From assembly GCA_943372995.1 (NCBI GenBank), contig CALSAQ010000006.1, positions 1-64,000 of the forward strand: DNA of 64,000 bases, in the 5' to 3' direction. A model generated the notes under the pieces. That model ran no database searches and had not been told where the DNA came from. It was given only the letters and a program-made list of their open reading frames with translations. Below are positions 32,940 to 41,835 of the stretch, one piece after another (position 1 is the stretch's first letter; the number at the start of each line of letters is the position of its first letter). Made by a program: the position numbers and the translations under genes. The stretch is from CAJBVG01 sp943372995 (lineage in GTDB: Bacteria; Bacteroidota; Bacteroidia; Sphingobacteriales; Sphingobacteriaceae).

Positions 32940-35900
32940 TTATTTATTAATAATAATTTTATCAGACATAACACCTCTATTGGTCAGTACTTGGATATAG
33001 TAAAATCCACTTGTCAATTCTGTGTTATTAAATCTATAACAAGAATCGCTTAACACTCCTTCTTCTCTAATCATTCTTCCTTGAAAATCATAGATACTTA
33101 ATTGATGAATGTATACATCATCAGCAACACATACATCAAAATAATCTTTGCTTGGGTTTGGCCTAATGAATACATCTTTATTGTAATTTTCATTTAGCTC
33201 TACAAGGTTTCGATTACCGCTTCTTCCAGAAATCGACGGATCTGTGTTTTGCAAACTGCACATCAACAACATAGAATCAATTGCTTCTATACTTAAATCT
33301 TCCTTTTCTATTTTTTCTTTTAGTTCTGTTGTACATAACCAATAATTATTATGCAGTAACTCTGTTGTATTCGTTACATACGACGATGCTTCTCTTAAGT
33401 ACTTTAATGACTCTTCATAGTGTTTATCCATTGCTTCTGTTTGAGCTCTATCCATCAACACATAATACAACGCAGTACTATCCTTTAGCTTAGCCATCCT
33501 ATTTATTCTTTCATCCTGCACCGACAATAATAAACCTTGCGCTAGTTTATTATCCCAATCTGAGATTACAGCTTCTGAAACATAGTTGTGTTGTTGTGCT
33601 TTATAATATAAATCTAGTAACGATGAATAAGTTAAATCGCTTAAATACTTTACATCATCAAATTCTACATTCTTAATCAATACATAAAGCTTGCATAAAT
33701 CTCTAAAATGCATAGCTAAACTTCTATTCTGTTCATCCTTTTTAATAGCATTCATTATCTCTTTTAATACATAATTACATGGTGCTGTTGTATACCCATC
33801 TATGCTGATGATATCAGCATTCGGAGCATAAACCAGAGGGTCTGCATAAGATTGTTCCATACAAGAGCCAGGATCATAGCATGGGTCTGCTAGTGTAGTA
33901 TTTTCTTCCAAACATTCTACTTCTGTACCGCTACCTAATATTGGGAGTAAGTGATATATCTTTACTCGATCTGAAGAGGGTGCTGCATTTTTTTGTATAA
34001 TAAAATTCGTTGCACTTGGATTGTTTAAATAACTGTTCGAAGATAAACTAGTATACCAGTTGTTCTTTTGAAGATGAAGTTCCGTTGGAAGATTTTTCAT
34101 CGTTCCTGCGATAAAAAAATTATTAGTACTCGAGCCTAACTTTAATCTATTAGAACCATTGCTAATGTTAATTGTATTTACTTGCTCTAAAAATATAGTC
34201 TTATTGTTTAGCTTGTTGAGTACACTTATCGTATTATTTCCAGAATTTGAAATGCCTGATGGACTCAAATTTAAATATGCATTGTTAGCAGCCCATACGC
34301 CTATGTAGTTACAAAGTGTAATTTCATTGCATTTAAGATGAAGAGTAGACTGATTAGCATAAATACCGGTATTAAACTTATTAATTAAAGAATTATTGAT
34401 ACTTAAACTTGCTCCTGTAGTTCCTATATGATTTACTGCAGCGGTATTCCAAGGAAAATCTAACTGATTTGTTCTTGCATTAAATACTGTACTTACAATT
34501 TCACTTGGCATATCAACACCATCAGCCACAATTCCTTTTATACAATTTGAAATGTTAACATTACTAATCTTATACCCTCTACCAAATAGCTTTATTGCGA
34601 TCTCATTATTATAAAAGCTGCAATTTGAAATTTTTAATCCATGTCCAGTAACGCCATATTTTTCAACGTTAGTAGCATAGTGAGTTATTCCAACGGTATT
34701 GTTATTAAAAATACAATTACTAATATTTACATTACTTTGTCCATTTAATAGCAGACCTTTTCCTCCTCTTAATTGAACATTCATCCATTCAATATCACTT
34801 GAAGAATTGATATAAGCATCTGGTCCTGCCAAATAAACACTTGCATTGTTAATCTTCAATTTTGATTTGATAAATGGTTGTATCAATCCTTTACCATTTG
34901 CTATTTCTAGCACTTTATCGTTATTACTTAGGCCTTCTAAAATAATTGCTGAACCAATCCCCCAAACAATTGTATTGGTTTTTAACGAAATGTAACCACT
35001 TCCATTAAATGTAAAAGTTGAATTTTCTAATAATACCAAATCACCTTCTATGATGATTTGAGCTTGATCGCCTAATAAACTTATTTCTACGTTTGGACCA
35101 ACTACTAGTTTACTTCCTCTTTCAATAATCAATTTTGAATTATTATGAACTACTAGTTTCGCACCTTGATCTAAATTTAAAACAGTACGATCAGACACTC
35201 TAAATTCTCCAATGTTGGTATTTACATCCCCAATAATAAAGCTGCCGTTATTTTCTATATTGATTTGTAAATCTGAACTACAATTATTGTAACCTTTAAC
35301 ATTAAAACTTGAACCTTGTGTAGGAGCAGCCTCATTACCATACCCCGTATTCATATTCATATTAACACCTAGCACACCTCCGTCTTTTACTGTAAACGAA
35401 CGAGAGTAATATTCTTTAGTATTTACACCGTAATTAAAAAATTCGGATCCAATAATTTCGTTCTTTTTACTTGTAGTTTCAACCGTTTGATAGGCACTAT
35501 TAATTTCATATTTTAGCCAATTAACACTATTGGAAGTTAATTGAACATGAGATTCATTTCCTGATGGAGCAAAATAGGCATCAAATGGAGTAAGATTATT
35601 ACAAGTGATATCAGACGAAACAATGTCGTGCAAATAATTTGTAAAATTATCTGGATACCTAACATCTAAACTACTTACGATAGGAATGAAACTATGATAC
35701 TTGTGCATCATTTGAAAACCTTGCTCTAAATATCCGTACGGACTCGTAATTTGATCTTGTGTATTAAAAGATCCTCCTGGCGAATTGTCTAAACTTGAGG
35801 GATGAGGATTGTTAGGGATTACTGATGCATATTTTCTCTTTTTTAGTGGGCTTAAAATATTCGATGGGTTTGCTGCCATAACATAGGCTACCTGAGAGGT

Positions 35901-37532
35901 TCCTCTACTTGGACTAGCATAAATTTGTGCTTCTGCAATTTTCACTTTTCCAAGAAATAATATTTTCTGGTATTTCTCCATGGAAAACAATTTACCTACA
36001 ACTCCTTGTTCTATCATATTTTTACTTCCATTGCTCAATGCAATTTTCCTTAATTGCATTGGGTACCCATTGCTTCCTTGACAGCTATTCAAAGAAATAT
36101 TTGACAGAAAGTGTTCTCTAGCTCCATCCCATTTAGGTGTGTTTATTTTGGGGATATAATGATCAATAAGCATTTCTCTCGCTGCTGGAGATTTAATTTT
36201 ATTTAACCCTTCCAATGCTGCAGCGTTACCAACTTCTTCACCAAAAAAATACAAGAAAAATTGATCTCCCATTGGAATGTTTGCTCCTTGATGAGGGGCG
36301 TCAATTGAAATGTATAAACAAGTTTGATGATCGATATTTTCCTTCTCCAATTTAGTTAAGGCATAGCGAGCAATTAAACCACCCATACTCGGACCAATCA
36401 CTATTATTTTGTCGGAGGTTCTATATCTCACATATTCCAAAAGCTCTATTAAACCAATTGCATTTCTCTCGATAAAATCATCTCCTTTATCAAAATTGCA
36501 TACAATAATATCATGCCCTAATGCTCTCATTTCATCGGCAAAATTTCCAAAAGAGCCATTCATCAAATCGTATATTTCTGGAATGCTTCTGGTATCTCCA
36601 GGGTCGAAGCCATCAAGAATAATAATTGGTTTTGTTAAAGTAGAAGTGTTTTTATTTATGCAATTATTATAATAAAATCCCCAGTGTACCTTAGCAGGAC
36701 CAGAATGGTTTTCATAATCCTTAAACAAAGCAGACGTTTTTCTTGGCACGACTTCACATGGCTGTAGACCAGAGCTAGCAATACTAATGGTTGTAGAAGA
36801 CTCATAAACAAATCCATTAGAAAATTTTATCGAATAACTCAGTTCTTTATCACCAGTATTTGTAAATATAATAGATAAGGTGTCTCCAAGCTGTAACTTT
36901 CTTTTTCCAATATCATCTTTAAAGTTTAGCTCAACTTCTATAATTCTTGTATTTTGATTTGAGAATACAAATGTGCTATCCAACACAAAGTTGTTTACCC
37001 CTATATATATCTTACTAGATAAGAAAGAAAGTGAAACCACCGAATCTAAAACAAAAGGAGAATGCGGAATATCTTTTCTTCTCACAAGCTTGTTGTTAAT
37101 TAATTCAATAGAATGATTATGTACAGCATTGGTATCAAGATATTCATATTTATAATTGATAATACCAATGGGTATTTTACTGGTGTTACGTATATAGTTT
37201 TTTATTCTGTTCAATAAAACATCAAAATGTTCCTTTTCACTATTGTTATAATCAGCATTATAGAGTTCCAAATAAATCTGTTTCCACTTCTCATAATTAT
37301 TCAACATCGTATCTCCTATATCTAGCACTTGCTGTTTATTGAGTGATGCGAATGAAATCACTCGGTCATATAGAATACTTGTCTTCATTTCTGTTTTATC
37401 CAATTGGCTTGAATACAAATCGAAAAAATACACATAAGTTGTGTCGGATGCTCTCGACGAACTCACTACAACTAACAATAACATCATAAAGAGTACTTTC
37501 TTTCCCCTCTCACAAATCTTTCCCATAAACAA
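32940..37532 (-). CDS. T9SS-exported alpha/beta-hydrolase plus beta-helix protein
   Basis: 1530 residues. Signal peptide (KVLFMMLLLVVVSSSRA), then an N-terminal domain, then an alpha/beta-hydrolase of PGAP1/lipase type (about residues 310-450). Its features are IIILDGFDPGD, the nucleophile elbow IVIGPSMGGLIARYAL with Ser, and YISIDAPHQGANIP with a likely acid. A long beta-helix with LVVHNNSKLIIERGSKLVV repeats and many N/I/S turns follows, then a helical region and a sorting domain (RPNPSKDYF, then SGFYYIQVL). The nucleophile and acid are visible; the catalytic His cannot be placed. It may be a secreted esterase, but the substrate is unknown. Confidence 0.82.
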   Translation of the reverse strand: MFMGKICERGKKVLFMMLLLVVVSSSRASDTTYVYFFDLYSSQLDKTEMKTSILYDRVISFASLNKQQVLDIGDTMLNNYEKWKQIYLELYNADYNNSEKEHFDVLLNRIKNYIRNTSKIPIGIINYKYEYLDTNAVHNHSIELINNKLVRRKDIPHSPFVLDSVVSLSFLSSKIYIGVNNFVLDSTFVFSNQNTRIIEVELNFKDDIGKRKLQLGDTLSIIFTNTGDKELSYSIKFSNGFVYESSTTISIASSGLQPCEVVPRKTSALFKDYENHSGPAKVHWGFYYNNCINKNTSTLTKPIIILDGFDPGDTRSIPEIYDLMNGSFGNFADEMRALGHDIIVCNFDKGDDFIERNAIGLIELLEYVRYRTSDKIIVIGPSMGGLIARYALTKLEKENIDHQTCLYISIDAPHQGANIPMGDQFFLYFFGEEVGNAAALEGLNKIKSPAAREMLIDHYIPKINTPKWDGAREHFLSNISLNSCQGSNGYPMQLRKIALSNGSKNMIEQGVVGKLFSMEKYQKILFLGKVKIAEAQIYASPSRGTSQVAYVMAANPSNILSPLKKRKYASVIPNNPHPSSLDNSPGGSFNTQDQITSPYGYLEQGFQMMHKYHSFIPIVSSLDVRYPDNFTNYLHDIVSSDITCNNLTPFDAYFAPSGNESHVQLTSNSVNWLKYEINSAYQTVETTSKKNEIIGSEFFNYGVNTKEYYSRSFTVKDGGVLGVNMNMNTGYGNEAAPTQGSSFNVKGYNNCSSDLQINIENNGSFIIGDVNTNIGEFRVSDRTVLNLDQGAKLVVHNNSKLIIERGSKLVVGPNVEISLLGDQAQIIIEGDLVLLENSTFTFNGSGYISLKTNTIVWGIGSAIILEGLSNNDKVLEIANGKGLIQPFIKSKLKINNASVYLAGPDAYINSSSDIEWMNVQLRGGKGLLLNGQSNVNISNCIFNNNTVGITHYATNVEKYGVTGHGLKISNCSFYNNEIAIKLFGRGYKISNVNISNCIKGIVADGVDMPSEIVSTVFNARTNQLDFPWNTAAVNHIGTTGASLSINNSLINKFNTGIYANQSTLHLKCNEITLCNYIGVWAANNAYLNLSPSGISNSGNNTISVLNKLNNKTIFLEQVNTINISNGSNRLKLGSSTNNFFIAGTMKNLPTELHLQKNNWYTSLSSNSYLNNPSATNFIIQKNAAPSSDRVKIYHLLPILGSGTEVECLEENTTLADPCYDPGSCMEQSYADPLVYAPNADIISIDGYTTAPCNYVLKEIMNAIKKDEQNRSLAMHFRDLCKLYVLIKNVEFDDVKYLSDLTYSSLLDLYYKAQQHNYVSEAVISDWDNKLAQGLLLSVQDERINRMAKLKDSTALYYVLMDRAQTEAMDKHYEESLKYLREASSYVTNTTELLHNNYWLCTTELKEKIEKEDLSIEAIDSMLLMCSLQNTDPSISGRSGNRNLVELNENYNKDVFIRPNPSKDYFDVCVADDVYIHQLSIYDFQGRMIREEGVLSDSCYRFNNTELTSGFYYIQVLTNRGVMSDKIIINK

Positions 37533-37717
37533 ATTATTAATGTTAAAAAATAAATTAATTGTCTAGAGTAATTTATTCGAAACTTAATTTTGGTTACGAG
37601 AAACTTTTGTGCTAAAAATCGAATTGTTGATGTACTATTTCCCACCTCGAATATCTCACTCACGAAGTAAAAATAAAATGCAAGGTGTTCATATCCAACC
37701 TCTAGTTAGAATAAAGA

Positions 37718-37740
37718 AGTAGTGGGTAGTGAGTAATGAG
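37718..37740. repeat. Tandem heptamers, 3 units
   Basis: Units TAGTGGG, TAGTGAG, TAATGAG in direct succession (37720-37740) in the spacer downstream of murF. Consensus TNNTRRN. Confidence 0.7.
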
Positions 37741-37767
37741 ATTACTAATATTGAATTATATCAATTG

Positions 37768-39063
37768 TCAATTATTGTTTAGTGTTTCTGCTAATATTTC
37801 CAACTTCATCCCTCTGGAACCTTTCACTAAGATGGTAGAATTTTTAGGTTTATTATTTTCTAAAAAAGCTTTTGCTTCATCAGTAGTTAAAAAGAAATGG
37901 TATTCGTATTTTTTTGATGCGTAGAAATCTTTACCTACAAATACAACATTTGTAAATTTTAATTGATGCACCAATTCTATCATTGCTAAATGTTCGCGCA
38001 TACTTTCTTCTCCCATTTCAAACATGTCGCCTAGTATCATCATTTTATTTTCAGCATGCACCTTTGAGAAATTCAACACCGCTGCACTCATGCTGCTTGG
38101 GTTAGCATTATAGGCATCCATTATCACATCGTTACTTCCCATCTTAACTGCTTGTGAGCGATTGTTACTGGGCTCATACGATTCTATTCCTGCTATCATT
38201 TCATCAAGTGGAACATTAAAATAATCGCCAATACAAATAGCGGCTAGAATGTTATTCAAATTATAATCACCAACTAATTTTGTATTTATTCTGCTAAAAT
38301 TGGTTTCGTTTTTTAATTTAACCTCGATAGAAAGGAATGGATCTGAATCGACAATTCTACCGCTTACTCTTGCATTTGCATGTGATCCGAAATATTCTTT
38401 ATGCTCCAGTCCTGCACTCATCTCCATTAAATTAATATCATCAGCATTTATAAATGCGAGGCCACTATTCGAACGAATATGGTCATACAATTCTTTCTTT
38501 GTTTTCTTTACTCCTTCGAATCCTCCCATCCCTTCTAAATGTGCTTTACCAACATTGCATATTAAGCCATAATTCGGATTCGCAATTTTACAAAGGAATT
38601 CTATTTCATGTTGATGATTGGCTCCCATTTCTATAATCGCCATCTCTACATCATTTCCAATGCTTAACAATGTAAGCGGAACTCCAATATGATTATTTAG
38701 ATTTCCTTTAGTAGCAAGTGTTTTGAATTTTCTATTTAAAACTGCATGCAATAATTCTTTAGAGGTAGTTTTACCATTGGAGCCTGTAATACCAATAAAA
38801 GGAATGTTAAGTTGTGTGCGATGATGATGTGCTAAGTCTTGCAAAGATTTTAAAACATCATCTACTAAAATACATCTATCATTAAATTGGAATTCTTTTT
38901 CATCAACAACAACGTAAGCTGCGCCTAACTCTAAAGCTTTCGCTGCAAAAGTGTTTCCATTGAAATTCGCACCCTTCAACGCAAAGAAAATAGAATCCTT
39001 AGCAATGCTTCTGGTGTCGGTAGAAATTAGTGGATGCTGTTTGTAGATGTCGTATAGTTTCAT
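37768..39063 (-). CDS. murF: UDP-MurNAc-tripeptide--D-Ala-D-Ala ligase
   Basis: 431 residues. GITGSNGKTTSKELL (ATP-binding loop), NYNLNNILAAI and YNANPSSMSAAVLNF match Mur ligases. The N-terminal domain has DTRSIAKDSIFFALKG. It catalyses the last cytoplasmic step of the peptidoglycan precursor UDP-MurNAc-pentapeptide. Length is normal. Confidence 0.95.
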   Translation of the reverse strand: MKLYDIYKQHPLISTDTRSIAKDSIFFALKGANFNGNTFAAKALELGAAYVVVDEKEFQFNDRCILVDDVLKSLQDLAHHHRTQLNIPFIGITGSNGKTTSKELLHAVLNRKFKTLATKGNLNNHIGVPLTLLSIGNDVEMAIIEMGANHQHEIEFLCKIANPNYGLICNVGKAHLEGMGGFEGVKKTKKELYDHIRSNSGLAFINADDINLMEMSAGLEHKEYFGSHANARVSGRIVDSDPFLSIEVKLKNETNFSRINTKLVGDYNLNNILAAICIGDYFNVPLDEMIAGIESYEPSNNRSQAVKMGSNDVIMDAYNANPSSMSAAVLNFSKVHAENKMMILGDMFEMGEESMREHLAMIELVHQLKFTNVVFVGKDFYASKKYEYHFFLTTDEAKAFLENNKPKNSTILVKGSRGMKLEILAETLNNN

Positions 39064-39065
39064 AT

Positions 39066-39099
39066 TAGTGACTGGTAACTTGTGACTAGTGACTGGTAC
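39066..39099. repeat. Tandem heptamers, 4-5 units, next to the murF start
   Basis: Units TAGTGAC, TGGTAAC, TTGTGAC and TAGTGAC follow each other, with a fifth imperfect one, starting three bases from the murF ATG. Same TNNTRRN pattern as other arrays. Confidence 0.75.
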
Positions 39100-39124
39100 A
39101 AAATACGTAAAAACTGATTAGTAT

Positions 39125-39170
39125 AAAAAATAAAAAAGGGCAAGGTGCCTATAAAACATCCTTACCCTTT
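39125..39170 (-). terminator. Rho-independent terminator of typA
   Basis: On the - strand AAAGGGTAAGG pairs with CCTTGCCCTTT (one wobble) around a 14-base loop, followed by a T run. Located about 50 bases after the typA stop. Confidence 0.75.
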
Positions 39171-39189
39171 ATTGTTGTTTCAGAATCGT

Positions 39190-39217
39190 ATTACGAGCTA
39201 CGAATTACGAGCTACGA
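39190..39217. repeat. Tandem heptamers, 4 units, next to the typA stop
   Basis: ATTACGA and GCTACGA alternate twice, so it can also be read as two perfect 14-mers. It begins two bases beyond the typA stop codon. On the gene strand the units read TCGTAAT and TCGTAGC. Confidence 0.8.
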
Positions 39218-39218
39218 A

Positions 39219-41027
39219 TTATTGGCCGATTTTCTTTTTATTTTGATTTCTTTCGATTTCAGTTAAGTAAATTTTACGCAAGCGCATCGATTGTGGAGTA
39301 ACCTCAACATATTCGTCGGCTTGTATATATTCCATAGCTTCCTCTAAAGAGAATTTAATTGCTGGAGCAATACGTGTTGCATCGTCTTTACTAGTAGTAC
39401 GGAAGTTGGTTAATTGTTTACCTTCTGTAATATTCACCGTCATATCTGTTTCTCTACTATTCTCTCCGATGATCATTCCTTGATAAACTTCTTCTCCTGG
39501 ATTAACAAAGAATCTTCCTCTATCTTGCAATTTATCTATACGGTAAGCAGTTGCACTACCTTTATCCATAGAGATTAATACACCACTCATACGTTGTGGA
39601 ATTTCACCTTTCCATGGTTCATACGCTTTGAAACGATGTGCCATGATAGCCTCTCCAGCAGTAGCTGTTAAGACGTTATTTCTTAATCCAATAATTCCAC
39701 GTGCTGGGATTTCAAATTCTAAATGTTGTAAATCGCCTTTCGGTTCCATTACTAGTAAATCACCTTTACGTTGAGTAACTAATTCGATTACTTTACCAGC
39801 AACTTCTGCAGGTACATCTACAATTAGAGTCTCCACGGGTTCACATTTTACACCATCAATTTCTTTGATGATTACCTGAGGTTGTCCAACTTGTAATTCA
39901 TATCCTTCACGACGCATCGTTTCGATGAGTACTGATAAATGCAGAATACCTCTACCATAAACTAAGTAAGCGTCTGGAGAACCTGATTCTTCTACGCGAA
40001 GTGCTAAGTTCTTTTCCATCTCTTTCATTAAACGATCACGTAAATGACGAGAGGTTACAAATTTTCCTTCTTTACCAAAGAACGGCGAGTTATTAATGGT
40101 GAACAACATGTTCATTGTTGGTTCATCAATTTTTATTACTGCTAATTGTTCTGGATTCTCGAAATCGGCAATGGTATCTCCAATTTCAAAACCTTCAATA
40201 CCCACTACTGCACAAATATCTCCGTTATGTACTTCCTCTACTCTAATCTTACCTAAACCTTCGAAAGTATATAATTCTTTAATTCTCGATTTTACTATTT
40301 TGCCATCTTTCTTCATTAAAGAAACTGGCATGTTTTCTTTTATTGTACCACGAGCTACACGACCAATTGCAATACGACCCACAAAAGATGAATAATCTAA
40401 TGAAGTGATTTGCATTTGTAAAGTACCTGGGTTTTCTTCTGGTTCTGGGATATGTTCTAAAACCGCATCTAATAAAGGCGTAATGTCTTCTGTTATTTGC
40501 TTGTAATCGGTACTCATCCAACCTTGTTTAGATGAACCGTATATTGTTGGGAAATCTAATTGCTCTTCTGTAGCCTCTAAATTGAAAAATAACTCAAAAA
40601 TAGATTCCTGAACTTCTTCCGGACGGCAATTCTCTTTATCTACTTTATTAATAACTACAATGGGCTTTAATCCTAGAGAAAGGGCTTTTTGAGTCACAAA
40701 ACGGGTTTGTGGCATTGCACCTTCAAAAGCATCTACTAATAGAAGTACTCCATCGGCCATTTTCAATACACGTTCTACTTCACCACCAAAGTCGGCGTGA
40801 CCAGGAGTATCGATAATGTTGATTTTATGGTCTTTATAGCGAACTGAAACGTTTTTCGAAACAATTGTGATTCCACGCTCACGCTCTAAATCGTTGTTAT
40901 CTAGAATCAAATCTCCTGTTTCTTGGTTGTCTCTAAACAGGTTCGTTTGATGTAAAATCTTGTCTACCAGGGTGGTTTTACCATGATCGACATGGGCAAT
41001 AATGGCAATATTTCTTACTTTTTGCAT
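39219..41027 (-). CDS. typA: GTPase TypA/BipA
   Basis: 602 residues, full length. G1 AHVDHGKTTLVDKIL, switch I ERERGITIVSKN, G3 DTPGHADFGGEV, G4 NKVDKENCRPEEV, then EF-G-like domains III and V and the TypA C-terminal domain (GEEVYQGMIIGENSRETD). A ribosome-associated translational GTPase linked to stress and growth at low temperature. Confidence 0.97.
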   Translation of the reverse strand: MQKVRNIAIIAHVDHGKTTLVDKILHQTNLFRDNQETGDLILDNNDLERERGITIVSKNVSVRYKDHKINIIDTPGHADFGGEVERVLKMADGVLLLVDAFEGAMPQTRFVTQKALSLGLKPIVVINKVDKENCRPEEVQESIFELFFNLEATEEQLDFPTIYGSSKQGWMSTDYKQITEDITPLLDAVLEHIPEPEENPGTLQMQITSLDYSSFVGRIAIGRVARGTIKENMPVSLMKKDGKIVKSRIKELYTFEGLGKIRVEEVHNGDICAVVGIEGFEIGDTIADFENPEQLAVIKIDEPTMNMLFTINNSPFFGKEGKFVTSRHLRDRLMKEMEKNLALRVEESGSPDAYLVYGRGILHLSVLIETMRREGYELQVGQPQVIIKEIDGVKCEPVETLIVDVPAEVAGKVIELVTQRKGDLLVMEPKGDLQHLEFEIPARGIIGLRNNVLTATAGEAIMAHRFKAYEPWKGEIPQRMSGVLISMDKGSATAYRIDKLQDRGRFFVNPGEEVYQGMIIGENSRETDMTVNITEGKQLTNFRTTSKDDATRIAPAIKFSLEEAMEYIQADEYVEVTPQSMRLRKIYLTEIERNQNKKKIGQ

Positions 41028-41056
41028 AATTCTAAATTGGCTGCAAAGGTAGTGAT

Positions 41057-41080
41057 AATATGCTAATATGCTGATATGCT
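41057..41080. repeat. Tandem octamers, 3 units
   Basis: AATATGCT twice and GATATGCT once, adjacent, in the 80-base spacer between the hydrolase stop and the typA start region. Confidence 0.8.
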
Positions 41081-41107
41081 ATTGCATTAAATATTTGTAA
41101 ATACGCT

Positions 41108-41788
41108 TTAAATGTCGATTGAAGTGCCTATTTCCATTAAATGAAGTGTTTTACTTCTCAGTTTAAACTTACGAATAGCTTCTTCATGATCAATTTTAAT
41201 ATAGCCAAAGGTATCGTAGTGCATTCCTATGATTTCTTTGCATTGAATAAAATCTGAGGCAATAATCGCATCATCGACATCCATAGTAAAATTATTTCCT
41301 ATTGATAATATAGCTACATCAGGCCTCCAAAGTTCTCCAATAAGTTTCATGTCTTGCGTTAATGCGGTATCGCCAGAGTAATAAATCCTCTTATTGTCAG
41401 CCTCAATAATAAAACCAGCAGCTACTCCACCATAACTGCCATCGGGCAAAGAGTTAGAGTGCGCTGCAAAAACCATTTTCACTCTTCCGAAATCGAAATT
41501 CCAAGAACCTCCAATATTCATAGGGTGAGCGTTTTCTATGCCGCTTTTCTTTACCCACTCCGATATTTCCCAAGAACACACCACTTTTGCCCCAGTTCTT
41601 TTTGCCATCGGAATCAAATCGGCTATATGATCTGAATGCCCGTGTGATTGTAAAATAAAATCAGCCTCAATAGAATTGACATCTACCGCTTTTGCTAATT
41701 CATTCCCGCTGATAAAAGGATCAAATACAATTTTAGAAATGGAAGTTTCTAATTGAAAACACGAATGTCCGTAATAGCTCAGTTTCAT
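41108..41788 (-). CDS. UPF0173 metal-dependent hydrolase (metallo-beta-lactamase fold)
   Basis: 226 residues. MKLSYYGHSCFQLE at the start, the metal-binding LQSHGHSDHIADLIPM (HxHxDH), YSGDTALT and the last GMHYDTFGYI. This family (UlaG-related, UPF0173) has unknown physiological substrates. Normal length. Confidence 0.9.
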   Translation of the reverse strand: MKLSYYGHSCFQLETSISKIVFDPFISGNELAKAVDVNSIEADFILQSHGHSDHIADLIPMAKRTGAKVVCSWEISEWVKKSGIENAHPMNIGGSWNFDFGRVKMVFAAHSNSLPDGSYGGVAAGFIIEADNKRIYYSGDTALTQDMKLIGELWRPDVAILSIGNNFTMDVDDAIIASDFIQCKEIIGMHYDTFGYIKIDHEEAIRKFKLRSKTLHLMEIGTSIDI

Positions 41789-41835
41789 ATCAATAAAAAT
41801 CTACATTAAAGTAAGAAATTAAATTCATACTCTAA

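Noticed and set aside
32933..32974. Start of the second lipoprotein at 32974
   Set aside because: It overlaps the preceding stop and puts 14 extra residues before the signal peptide; the Met at 32932 gives a normal lipoprotein signal.
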